DNA from: Maribacter zhoushanensis
GTDB lineage: Bacteria > Bacteroidota > Bacteroidia > Flavobacteriales > Flavobacteriaceae
Length of the DNA stretch: 64,000 nt
Direction of reading: 5' to 3'
Assembly (NCBI RefSeq): GCF_029350975.1
Contig: NZ_JARKMR010000003.1
Span: 329,769-393,768, forward strand
Below are positions 1 through 8,412 of this stretch, one piece after another. The notes under the pieces were generated by a model, which was not told where the DNA came from, did no database searches, and worked only from the letters and a program-made list of their open reading frames with translations. Made by a program: the position numbers and the translations under genes. Numbering within the stretch: the stretch's first letter is position 1; every line of letters begins with the position of its first letter.

Positions 1-976
1 CTTCAGGAATGGTAAGATCATCATACTCTACTACCAAATGCTCTTCAGACTGACTTATTTGTTTGCTGTGTTTTAAGTCTAAAAACTCAATTCTAGGAAA
101 AGGCATTTCTGGAGCAATAGATTTATGACCAAGATCAAAACACAGAATGCCTGTTGTCGGTTTGCTTAATATTCGTGTGAATAATACAGCTGCAGGTAGA
201 AATTTCATTTCAGGGAAAAGGTTTCCATATCCAGAATCCCAAAGCAGCGTAGTTCCAGGGCTAGCGTCTATATCTGTACGTTTACAATGAAATGGAAACG
301 TTGGCGACCCACCAGCTACTATTTTTGGGCTAGGTATGTTTTTGTCTTCAATACTTTTCTTTAAGTTGATAACCGCTTCAAAAGCTGTATTGCAATTTTG
401 CTCTCGTATTATGGGGTCTGAATTACGTAAATGACCATCGTAAACGTGAAGTCCTTCTGCAATTAAGTATTTAATTTCATGTAATTGATTATATAATTCT
501 AAGGCGCTTTGATTGGGAGCAATTCCGGTACGGTTCATACCATTATTAATATCTATCCAAATCGGAATTTTAATGTTGTTGGATGCAGCTATGTCACTAA
601 GAATAGTAAGCGTTTTAGAATTATCTATAAGGGTTGAGAACTTGGTATTCGGGTATTTTTTAATCAATTCAATAAAACGTTGTGCATTGGCACCAACAGG
701 CTGCATGGCCAGTAATACGTCTTTCGCTTTGCAATCTCCAAGTAATTCTGCCTCGGCAATGGTAGCACATTTGAATTTATGAATTCCTGCTGCCATTTGC
801 ATCTTAATGATATTGGCGTTTTTGTATGTTTTAACATGCGGACGTAGTCTGTTTACGTCGCCGATCATAGAAATCATTAAATTAATATTGTGTTGAATTC
901 TATCAGGATATACTAATAAAGAAGGGGAAATTACGCCATCAGGATTGTGAATAGAATACCAATTTTCGTTTGCCAT
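1..976 (-). CDS. Fold-type III PLP enzyme, D-threonine aldolase / D-serine dehydratase-like (partial)
   Basis: I translated the minus strand from the ATG at 974-976; the frame stays open to the window edge, so the C-terminus is missing. The N-terminal half matches the alanine-racemase-like barrel of D-threonine aldolases and eukaryotic-type D-serine dehydratases. The motif RPHVKTYK near residue 45 carries the expected PLP lysine (about K49). Later motifs include an AMQPVGAN-type strand, IDINNGMNRTGI and VAGGSPTFPFH. The metal-binding His/Cys pair that would support a D-threonine aldolase or D-serine dehydratase call lies beyond the edge. The gene starts 5 bases after the RidA-family gene and follows a GntP-type permease, which fits D-hydroxy-amino-acid catabolism. 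Family call is strong; exact substrate is not resolved. Confidence 0.85.
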   Translation of the reverse strand, partial: MANENWYSIHNPDGVISPSLLVYPDRIQHNINLMISMIGDVNRLRPHVKTYKNANIIKMQMAAGIHKFKCATIAEAELLGDCKAKDVLLAMQPVGANAQRFIELIKKYPNTKFSTLIDNSKTLTILSDIAASNNIKIPIWIDINNGMNRTGIAPNQSALELYNQLHEIKYLIAEGLHVYDGHLRNSDPIIREQNCNTAFEAVINLKKSIEDKNIPSPKIVAGGSPTFPFHCKRTDIDASPGTTLLWDSGYGNLFPEMKFLPAAVLFTRILSKPTTGILCFDLGHKSIAPEMPFPRIEFLDLKHSKQISQSEEHLVVEYDDLTIPE

Positions 977-981
977 AATTG

Positions 982-1449
982 TTAATGATGTAGTTCAAAA
1001 TGAGCTTCGATCTCTACGGGAATTCCTCCTGGTAAAATCATTCCTACGGCACTACGAACACCTACGCCGTTATCAGGTCCAAAAATATCAGCCATAAGTT
1101 CACTGAATCCATTAATGACCAAAGGCTGTTGACCAAAATCTGGAGTAGAATTTACCATTCCCAATGTTTTTACGATTCTTTTGATTTTATCGATATCACC
1201 AAAATGGGTTTGTATGGTAGAAAACATAGTCAAGGCAACTTGTCTTGCGGCAACTTTAGCCTCTTCCATTGTCATATCATGACCGGCTCTGCCTACAATC
1301 AACGACCCGTCATTTTGCATAGGTCCCTGACCGGAAATATATAAAAAATGGTCAACGACTAAAACAGGCTTGTATAGCCCTGCGGGAGGTGGGGCAGGAG
1401 GTAAAATTAACCCTAGTTCCTTAATTCTTTCAGATGGCTTTTTTTGCAT
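982..1449 (-). CDS. RidA/YjgF-YER057c-UK114 family protein
   Basis: A 155-residue cytosolic protein of the Rid family. Members hydrolyse reactive enamine/imine intermediates such as 2-aminoacrylate that PLP dehydratases release. The arginine needed for deaminase activity in RidA appears to be present in GVGVRSAVGM near residue 130, and the end IPVEIEAHFEL is the usual Rid C-terminal strand. At 155 residues it is longer than E. coli RidA (128), because of a proline-rich N-terminal extension (PPAPPPAGLYKP), as seen in a Rid subgroup resembling YoaB/atzoic forms. It lies 12 bases after the GntP permease and 5 bases before the fold-III PLP enzyme, so the three are probably one transcript. The pairing with a dehydratase-like enzyme suggests a role in quenching its enamine product; that is inference. 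Confidence 0.9.
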   Translation of the reverse strand: MQKKPSERIKELGLILPPAPPPAGLYKPVLVVDHFLYISGQGPMQNDGSLIVGRAGHDMTMEEAKVAARQVALTMFSTIQTHFGDIDKIKRIVKTLGMVNSTPDFGQQPLVINGFSELMADIFGPDNGVGVRSAVGMILPGGIPVEIEAHFELHH

Positions 1450-1461
1450 TTTTATAATTTT

Positions 1462-2778
1462 TTAGATGAAGGCGTTAATAGCCAAAACACCGATTAAGCC
1501 CATAATACCAACAGTAGTTTCCATTACTGTCCAGCTTTTTAATGTGTCTTTAACCGATAGATTAAAGTACTCTTTAAATAACCAAAATCCGCTATCGTTT
1601 ACATGAGATAGCATTAAACTCCCTGATCCAATTGCCAGTACCATTAATTCTGGACTAGCACCCGTACCTTGAACAAGAGGCAGTACAATGCCAGCAGCTG
1701 TTAAACCTGCAACGGTTGCGGAACCAACACAAACGCGAATTACTGTAGCGATCAGCCATGCTAAAATTAAAGGAGAAATAGAAGATTGCTCTAAAATACC
1801 ACCAATATATTCACTGACCCCGCTATCAATAAGAACTTGTTTTAAGGCACCCGATCCAGCAATAATCAAGAGTACCATGGTAATACCGGTAATAGCGCTA
1901 CCAACAGAATCCATAACCTCTTTCATACTTTTACCGCGACCTAAGCCTAGCGTGTAAATAGCGACTAATACTGCTATGAGCATGGCAATAGCAGGGTTGC
2001 CCATAAAAACTAAAATTTTGGTAAGAAAAAAATCCGCAGGTAATAAGAGCTTGGCCAATGCCGAAATGGCAATAAGGATTACAGGTAAAAGTGCACTTAT
2101 AATACTGTTTGCCATGCTGGGCATTTCCTCTTCTTTGAGAATTACAGGGTTTAGAAATTCTTTCAGGGGTGTAGCATTAATACCTTTTAGGGTTCTTGAA
2201 AGTAACGGTCCGGCAACGATAATTGCGGGTATGGCTACTATGATGCCGTATAACAAAGTTTTACCGATATCTGCGTTGAACATGGTTGCAAGAGCAGTTG
2301 GTGCAGGGTGTGGAGGTAGATAACCGTGTGTTACCGATAAAGACGCTAGCATGGGTAAACCTACATATAAAAGAGGTAAACCGGTTGCAGCTGCAATAGT
2401 AAAAACCAGAGGAACTAAAATGACAAAACCTACGGAGTAAAACATAGGTATACCAACAATGAAGCCTGTTAGTACTACTGCCCATTGTATGTTCTTTTTT
2501 CCGAATTTCTCTACTAATTTAGTGGTAATACGCTGCGCCGCACCACTATCGGCTACCAATTTGCCCAGCATGGCACCAAGACCTAAAATAATAACAAGAA
2601 AACCTAGAATGTTACCGATACCTTTTTGAATGGAATCAACAACGCTAATGGGTTCCATACCCTCAGCAATACCAACGAATAAAGAAACGATGATAAAAGT
2701 GATAAAGGCATTTAATTTGAATTTGGCAATAAGAATGAATAGGAGAAGAATTCCTATAATAACAATGAGTAGTGGCAT
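1462..2778 (-). CDS. GntP-family permease (gluconate / D-serine type)
   Basis: A 438-residue, strongly hydrophobic inner-membrane protein with about 12 or more membrane segments and GntP-family motifs: GLGAMLGKLVADSGAAQRI near residue 65, LPPHPAPTALATMFNADIGKT near 155, and the C-terminal LSHVNDSGFW. The family takes up gluconate and related sugar acids by proton symport, but it also contains the D-serine permease DsdX. The next genes encode a RidA-family protein and a D-amino-acid PLP enzyme rather than gluconate kinase, so a D-hydroxy-amino-acid substrate is the better contextual guess. It is the first gene of this minus-strand unit. The aquaporin terminator lies just upstream, so it should have its own promoter. 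Substrate not provable from sequence. Confidence 0.88.
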   Translation of the reverse strand: MPLLIVIIGILLLFILIAKFKLNAFITFIIVSLFVGIAEGMEPISVVDSIQKGIGNILGFLVIILGLGAMLGKLVADSGAAQRITTKLVEKFGKKNIQWAVVLTGFIVGIPMFYSVGFVILVPLVFTIAAATGLPLLYVGLPMLASLSVTHGYLPPHPAPTALATMFNADIGKTLLYGIIVAIPAIIVAGPLLSRTLKGINATPLKEFLNPVILKEEEMPSMANSIISALLPVILIAISALAKLLLPADFFLTKILVFMGNPAIAMLIAVLVAIYTLGLGRGKSMKEVMDSVGSAITGITMVLLIIAGSGALKQVLIDSGVSEYIGGILEQSSISPLILAWLIATVIRVCVGSATVAGLTAAGIVLPLVQGTGASPELMVLAIGSGSLMLSHVNDSGFWLFKEYFNLSVKDTLKSWTVMETTVGIMGLIGVLAINAFI

Positions 2779-2818
2779 ATTTAATAGAGTTGTTTAGTTG
2801 ATTCTCTAAATATACCAT

Positions 2819-2858
2819 AAAAAAAAAGCTCATCATATTTTAACTAAATACGATGAGC
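2819..2858 (-). terminator. Rho-independent terminator of aqpZ
   Basis: On the minus strand a hairpin pairs 2852-2858 with 2828-2834 (GATGAGC/GCTCATC), interrupted by one mismatch and continued by 5 A-T pairs (2846-2850 with 2836-2840) around a 5-base loop. Nine T residues follow on that strand (complement of the A run 2819-2827). It begins 15 bases after the aqpZ stop codon and separates that gene from the GntP permease gene. Confidence 0.9.
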
Positions 2859-2873
2859 GTAATCTTTAAAGTT

Positions 2874-3569
2874 CTATAATTTATCTGTCATTTCTGGTGA
2901 AATAGCTTTGTAAACCAATCCTGCTATAATAGCCCCAACTATAGGTGCCAGCCAGAATAACCAAAGCTGGTCTAAAGCCCAATCACCAACAAAAAGTGCT
3001 TGACTTGTACTACGAGCAGGGTTAACGGATGTATTTGTTACGGGAATACTGATCAAGTGAATTAAGGTAAGACAAAGTCCAATTGCCAAACCTGCAAAAC
3101 CTCTTGGAGCTTTTGTGTAGGTAGATCCCAGAATTACGAATAAGAATATAAATGTCATTACTACCTCTATGATCAAAGCAGAAGTCATACCGTATCCTCC
3201 TGGTGAATGTTCACCATAACCGTTAGAGGCAAAACCGCCAAGAACGAAATCAGATTTACCCGAAGCAATAAGAAAAAGTATTGCTGCACCCGCAATACCG
3301 CCCATTACTTGGGCAACGATATAGGGGAAAACATCTTTGCCTTCAAAACGACCACCTATCCAAACACCTATAGTTACGGCCGGGTTTAAATGGCAACCAG
3401 AAATATGACCAATCGCATATGCCATGGTAACGACGGTTAAACCGAAAGCCAAAGAGACGCCAACGAAGCCAATACCCATTTCCGGAAATCCTGCGGCAAG
3501 TACGGCACTACCGCAACCACCTAATACCAGCCATAACGTACCGATAAATTCTGCAATAAATTTTTTCAT
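2874..3569 (-). CDS. aqpZ: Aquaporin Z
   Basis: A 231-residue membrane channel for water. Both hallmark NPA boxes are present: HLNPAVTIG near residue 60 and [10 protein letters not shown] near residue 182. The selectivity-filter residues of AqpZ are recognisable: Phe in the helix before the first NPA box, and His, Thr and Arg in [18 protein letters not shown], which is almost identical to the E. coli protein and argues for water rather than glycerol selectivity. Six membrane segments fit the family length. It is a single-gene unit with a terminator downstream and about 200 AT-rich bases upstream before the next gene. No osmotic regulatory site could be identified. Confidence 0.95.
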   Translation of the reverse strand: MKKFIAEFIGTLWLVLGGCGSAVLAAGFPEMGIGFVGVSLAFGLTVVTMAYAIGHISGCHLNPAVTIGVWIGGRFEGKDVFPYIVAQVMGGIAGAAILFLIASGKSDFVLGGFASNGYGEHSPGGYGMTSALIIEVVMTFIFLFVILGSTYTKAPRGFAGLAIGLCLTLIHLISIPVTNTSVNPARSTSQALFVGDWALDQLWLFWLAPIVGAIIAGLVYKAISPEMTDKL

Positions 3570-3771
3570 TTTTATAAGGTTTAATTGATTGTATTAGTTT
3601 AGAAACTAAAAATTTATATAAGTCACAATATTTTGGATATATTTTTAAGAATTTTCATACAAAATACATATTGCACAAAAGTATTCTTATAAAAGAATCT
3701 AATTTAATATGATTATTTAAATATTTGATTTAGAAATGATAAAGCAGATAAAGTACCGCATTATGGTATAC

Positions 3772-4665
3772 TTATTCTATATAATCTGCCAGTTTCTGAG
3801 GTCCTTCCAATAGAATACGAACAACGCGAAGAGTGCCATCATCGGTGGTGTTTATTTGCCATTTGATCAGAGAAATATTGCCATTTTCTATTTCAATACC
3901 GGTAATACTTCTTGGGTGAACGCAGCTGCCATCATTAAATAGGGGAATATCGCCAGGTTCAGGAAAGCGCGGTCTATGCGTATGGCCAACAACAGTAACT
4001 TTTGAGTTGTTCTTTAAAATCCACTTTTTTGTACGTCGTTCAACTTTTATAAGTTCGGTATAGTTTCTAGCGGGAGATGTAGGATCGGCTATACCCCAAA
4101 CTTGAAGAGGTTTCCAAAGAATTCTCACTAAAAATCTACCTACTCGCCAAAACCTGTAATTCCACCAATCTGCTTGGTGCCCGTGGGTAAGAAAAACTTC
4201 TTGCTGCGTTTCTTTGTGTTTAAGAATAAGCGCTTCATGATATTTAATACCTTCAAAAAGAGATTTGTCTTTATCATCAATAGGCTCAAAGTAACTAGAT
4301 AAATGCTTCTTTACATAAGCTTCATCTTTGTAGACCATATCATGATTTCCCCAAATCATATGCAATCTTTGCTCTAAATGAAATTGCTTTAAAAGCTTGA
4401 ATACATTTTTATGAGCCTCAAAAATAGACTCGAAATGAATGTTCTCCCAAAGTTCATCGCCATCACCAAGTTCACAGTAGTCAAACCCTTGTGAGTGATA
4501 GAATTGTAAGGCGTGAAAATAGATGTTTCTGTTGTTAGCGAAATCATCGGCAAAACTGTTGTCTCCCCTATGGCAATCGCTAAAAAGTATGAATTTAGAT
4601 GCGTCGTCAAACGGAATAACTTTGGCGTTTTTGTAAGCTCTATTAAGTCTACTATCCGATGACAT
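3772..4665 (-). CDS. Calcineurin-like metallophosphoesterase
   Basis: A 297-residue protein with the complete two-metal phosphoesterase signature in order: SDCHRGD near residue 29, GDGDELW near 67, GNHD near 107, THGHQ near 161 and GHTHRP near 227. No signal peptide is visible, so it should act in the cytosol or at the inner membrane face. The family hydrolyses phosphomono- or diesters; an LpxH-like activity (UDP-diacylglucosamine hydrolysis) is possible because of the DxH plus GNHD pattern, but the protein is longer than LpxH and has a WWNYRFWRVGRF insertion. It is divergent from the GAF gene at 4777, with about 110 bases of shared upstream region. Confidence 0.85.
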   Translation of the reverse strand: MSSDSRLNRAYKNAKVIPFDDASKFILFSDCHRGDNSFADDFANNRNIYFHALQFYHSQGFDYCELGDGDELWENIHFESIFEAHKNVFKLLKQFHLEQRLHMIWGNHDMVYKDEAYVKKHLSSYFEPIDDKDKSLFEGIKYHEALILKHKETQQEVFLTHGHQADWWNYRFWRVGRFLVRILWKPLQVWGIADPTSPARNYTELIKVERRTKKWILKNNSKVTVVGHTHRPRFPEPGDIPLFNDGSCVHPRSITGIEIENGNISLIKWQINTTDDGTLRVVRILLEGPQKLADYIE

Positions 4666-4776
4666 GGGTAAATTTTCGTTAAATATCCGAAAATCAAGTC
4701 AACCATAGGGCTTAGTGCGCTAAAAAAATATGGTATGTTTTGTAACTTTACCTCAAATTAGTAGACTAACTCAACC

Positions 4777-7149
4777 ATGGGAAAGCACGAAAGAAAGATA
4801 ATGCCGGTAAAGCACCTCATTAGTTTTGAAAAACTTCTACAGAAGTATGATGAACATTTAAAGGGTGATGATCCTTTTTTGGCGGCTACCGCTGAGCGTA
4901 TTTTATCTATTGAGAAGGGTTTTCCTGAACTACGAGATGGTTTTTCAGATTTTACATTATTAGAGAAGAACAAAGATCTTATAAATAAAATTCTACAAGA
5001 TACATTTACAGAAGCTTTAAGTGGTAATGAGATAAAGGTAGCAACCTTGCCTTATCAAGATATGATCATAAAGTCTTCTAATCGTTTTCAAAAAATAATT
5101 GAAGAGGCTGGTAAAGACTATGAGCCAGAGTTAAGAAATGTAAGCGATGATATGGATTATATCATGAGCTGCGTAGTGGTCTTGAATTATTATTATGGTT
5201 ATCATATAGATTTTAGCCGTCCCTATTTTTATGATATTCCAGATGCCAATGGGGTAATGCGTCATTACCGTATTTTGTACAATGCAGATTTTATTGATGT
5301 TATACCTACGGAGAGAGCAAAAGAAATTACGCAAAAAGATGTAGATGAGCTTTTGGCTAGTCCAAACGACATTAAACTGTGGATGGAGAAAATACCGCCA
5401 GAAAGTTTTATATCTAAAGGTTTTGTAATTGCCAATCTGTTCGATGTTACCATGGAGCAAGCGATTTCAAATATTAAGACAAAATTAATTTCTAAGGATA
5501 CCATACAGCCTACAAACTTCATGCATGATCTGCAGGAAACTTTCAAGTCGTTCTTTAGATTGCCAAATATTAAAGTGGGTTTTGCTTCTTTTGATGCTAA
5601 AAAAGATGAATTTGAAGAGGTTGCAGGTATGGGGTTTGATAGCTTTCTGCTAGGTGGGTTGCACCATATGGATTGTAAAAGTGCATTGTGTGCAGATTCT
5701 TATGATAAGCTCATAGATCACAATTCATACTTTACAATCACAGATATGGACAGTAAGGTAGAGCAGTCAGGTAATATGAATCCTTATAAAGGGCTTAAAG
5801 AGCAAGGCATACAAAGTGCCATTTTTGCTCCTATAGCTTATGAGAATAACCTTTTAGGGGTTTTAGAAATCGTTTCTAAAAAGAAGGGAGTGCTTAATGG
5901 AGTAAATGCCCAAAAGTTAGATGACGTATTACCGTTTATAGTATCTGCCGTTGTACGTGCCAATGTTGAAGAGACCAATAGAATAGATGCTATAATTCAG
6001 AACGAGTGTACTTCTGTTCATTCATCGGTTTACTGGAAATTTCAAGAAGAGGCAAAAAAGTTTATGATTGATGAGGCAGAGGGGAAATCTCCATCGTTTA
6101 AAGAAATTGTTTTTAAAGATGTGTATCCGTTATTCGGTCAAATTGACATAAAAGATTCTTCCCAAGCTAGAAATTTAGCCATTCAGCGCGATTTAATGAT
6201 TCAGCTTTCTGAGATAGACAATGTGCTTAACATAGCACAAAAGAAGTGGAATTTGCCAATTTATGAAGAGCTGATCTTTAGGGTGAACAATCATTTAGAG
6301 AGTATAAAGGAAATGCTTTATACGAATAGTGAACAGGCTATATTTGATTTTGTACATGAAGAAATATTCCCTGTTTTTGAGCATCTTAAAAAGTCTGACA
6401 AAGAAATAGAGAAGCATATATTAAAATATGAGTCTAAGATAGATATGGGTACGGGCTCTTATTACGATCATAGAAAGAACTATGACGAGAGCGTAACATT
6501 AATCAATAAAAAGCTTTCTTCGGTAATTGATAAAAGACAAGAAAGTGCACAGGCAATGTTTCCTCACTTTTACGAGCGTTACAAAACAGACGGCGTAGAG
6601 CATAACATGTATATTGGTTCTTCAATTTCTGAAAACAAAGAATACAATTCACTATATCTTAATAATTTAAGGTTGTGGCAATTACAGGTAATGTGTGAAA
6701 TGGAAAATGCACATTATGCTTTAAAGCCAAAATTACCGGTACCGTTAGATGCAGCCTCTTTAATATTGGTATATAACACATCGTTATCTATTCGATTTAG
6801 AATGGATGAAAAACAATTTGATGTAGATGGCACGTACAATGCCCGTTATGAAGTTATTAAAAAAAGAATTGATAAATCTTATATAAAGGGCACCGATAAA
6901 AGGTTAACTCAGAAAGGTGTGCTGTCTATTGTGTATTCACAAAAGAAAGATGAATTGGAGTATTTAAGATATATCAAGTTCTTAAGGTCTAAAGGTTGCT
7001 TTACCAACAAAATAGAAATTGTAGAGTTAGAGGGGTTACAAGGTGTTTCTGGCTTAAAGGCTATACGTGCAGAGATTCTTTATAAAAGAGAGCAAGAACC
7101 TGAAAAGACATATACCTACCAGGATCTTATGGATGCCTTAAAAGAATAA
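4777..7149 (+). CDS. GAF-domain protein of unknown function
   Basis: A 790-residue soluble protein. A GAF-like sensor domain occupies roughly residues 255-395, including KVGFASFD, GVLEIVSKK and a C-terminal helix. The flanking N-terminal (1-250) and C-terminal (400-790) regions are mostly helical and I do not recognise them. There is no kinase, cyclase, GGDEF, EAL or DNA-binding module, so the output is unknown. An alternative start at 4801 (MPVKHLIS) is equally possible; neither has a clear ribosome binding site. The last 12 bases overlap the end of the convergent HD-domain gene. GAF domains bind small ligands including cyclic nucleotides, but no ligand can be assigned here. Confidence 0.8.
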   Translation: MGKHERKIMPVKHLISFEKLLQKYDEHLKGDDPFLAATAERILSIEKGFPELRDGFSDFTLLEKNKDLINKILQDTFTEALSGNEIKVATLPYQDMIIKSSNRFQKIIEEAGKDYEPELRNVSDDMDYIMSCVVVLNYYYGYHIDFSRPYFYDIPDANGVMRHYRILYNADFIDVIPTERAKEITQKDVDELLASPNDIKLWMEKIPPESFISKGFVIANLFDVTMEQAISNIKTKLISKDTIQPTNFMHDLQETFKSFFRLPNIKVGFASFDAKKDEFEEVAGMGFDSFLLGGLHHMDCKSALCADSYDKLIDHNSYFTITDMDSKVEQSGNMNPYKGLKEQGIQSAIFAPIAYENNLLGVLEIVSKKKGVLNGVNAQKLDDVLPFIVSAVVRANVEETNRIDAIIQNECTSVHSSVYWKFQEEAKKFMIDEAEGKSPSFKEIVFKDVYPLFGQIDIKDSSQARNLAIQRDLMIQLSEIDNVLNIAQKKWNLPIYEELIFRVNNHLESIKEMLYTNSEQAIFDFVHEEIFPVFEHLKKSDKEIEKHILKYESKIDMGTGSYYDHRKNYDESVTLINKKLSSVIDKRQESAQAMFPHFYERYKTDGVEHNMYIGSSISENKEYNSLYLNNLRLWQLQVMCEMENAHYALKPKLPVPLDAASLILVYNTSLSIRFRMDEKQFDVDGTYNARYEVIKKRIDKSYIKGTDKRLTQKGVLSIVYSQKKDELEYLRYIKFLRSKGCFTNKIEIVELEGLQGVSGLKAIRAEILYKREQEPEKTYTYQDLMDALKE

Positions 7150-8355
7150 CACCTGGCTCAATAATTCTATTTTTCGGTCTGGACCAAAGAATTTAAACGA
7201 AACGGCAAATGCTATTACGGAAAGGATCATACCGATCATGAAAATGGTATAGGTCCAACGCAGTAATGAATACTTTCTGTTCAGTACAATACCAAGAAAA
7301 TAAAGATCTTTGGTTAAAGATGTATAGATGTAATCTTTGTCCTTTAGCATTTCTTGAATAGCCCATTCATACTCACTTAAAGCCATTTTGTGAAAGTTGC
7401 CAAAAAATAAGAGGTTTACATTTTTGTTGGCTACATCTTCTTTGGTAAACTCGCCACTGGTAACGTTAGGTCTGGTTGCCAATACTGCCAATACCATAGA
7501 AACTACGCTAAAGAATACGAAAATTACAGTTGGGTAAATTAAATAATCGTTAGACGGGTTGTCTAATTTAGGGATAAGGTTAGATAGGGCTAATGATATG
7601 ATAATGGCATTTACAGAAAGTAAAATGTTTGCTTTTGTGTCTGCAATATCACTTAGGGTTATATGGTTTTTAAGGGTAACTCGGTATAAGGTCTGTATAC
7701 CACGATCCGGACTTTCGCTTTTGAACTGTGCTTTTAGTTTTTCTTTTTTAGCAAGTTTCTTTTCGGACTTTTTGTCTTTTATCAGCTTTCTTAAATTTTT
7801 GTCTTTTTTAGGTAGCCAATTCTCTTTAGCATAATCTGTATAATACTGGTGGTCTGTTCTAAAAACTTGAATATTCAGTTCTAACCAATCTTTTTGGTTG
7901 TAGTTTTTTAAACCGAGCAGTTTAAGTTCTTCACGTAAAAGATCGGAGGTTTCAAGATAGCTGCTTTGTGCAAAATGAGAAGAATCTGCATCGCGTATAA
8001 TCTCGTCCATTAAATTGGTTGGCTGTGCATTCCATTTGGTGGCTAGTATGCAAGATTTCACCTTCTTTATTTTTTCTTTGTCATAACCTTCTTTTGTCAA
8101 AAAATTCTCTGAAATGTCACAGCTACTTTCTTCGTGATTGGCGGTGCCCTTTGTGTAGCCGGTATCATGTAACCAGGCAACTAATACAAGAAGTTCCTTA
8201 TCCTGATCGGATAGAGAACATGATTCCAGTAATTGTTTAGTACTTTTAACGACTCTTTGGGTATGTCTTAGATTATGGTATAAAAACTTCTTATCCAGAT
8301 GATTGGTAAGTAAGTCAGTTACAAACTGTTGTGTATTATCTAAGATTTTTGACAT
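7138..8355 (-). CDS. HD-domain phosphohydrolase fused to a PycTM (Pycsar effector-type) membrane domain
   Basis: A 405-residue two-part protein. Residues about 20-150 form an HD domain with metal ligands visible as YHNLRHTQRV, AWLHDTGY and IIRDADSSH, the layout of cyclic nucleotide or nucleotide phosphohydrolases. A lysine-rich linker (about 185-220) leads to a C-terminal domain with the conserved LSDIADTKANILLSVNA segment and three or four membrane helices, resembling the Pycsar effector transmembrane family (formerly DUF5706). In Pycsar defence that domain responds to cUMP or cCMP made by a neighbouring cyclase; no cyclase is visible here. An HD domain on the same chain suggests it might hydrolyse a nucleotide signal; that is inference. 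It overlaps the end of the GAF gene tail to tail by 12 bases. Confidence 0.82.
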   Translation of the reverse strand: MSKILDNTQQFVTDLLTNHLDKKFLYHNLRHTQRVVKSTKQLLESCSLSDQDKELLVLVAWLHDTGYTKGTANHEESSCDISENFLTKEGYDKEKIKKVKSCILATKWNAQPTNLMDEIIRDADSSHFAQSSYLETSDLLREELKLLGLKNYNQKDWLELNIQVFRTDHQYYTDYAKENWLPKKDKNLRKLIKDKKSEKKLAKKEKLKAQFKSESPDRGIQTLYRVTLKNHITLSDIADTKANILLSVNAIIISLALSNLIPKLDNPSNDYLIYPTVIFVFFSVVSMVLAVLATRPNVTSGEFTKEDVANKNVNLLFFGNFHKMALSEYEWAIQEMLKDKDYIYTSLTKDLYFLGIVLNRKYSLLRWTYTIFMIGMILSVIAFAVSFKFFGPDRKIELLSQVLFF

Positions 8356-8412
8356 GGAAAAATTGGTTTCAAATACCCAAATTACAAAATTTTAAAGATG
8401 GGCAACGTTACT

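Noticed and set aside
7138..8355. A complete Pycsar defence system
   Set aside because: No uridylate or cytidylate cyclase gene lies near the PycTM-type protein, and its neighbours are not defence genes; only an orphan is supported.
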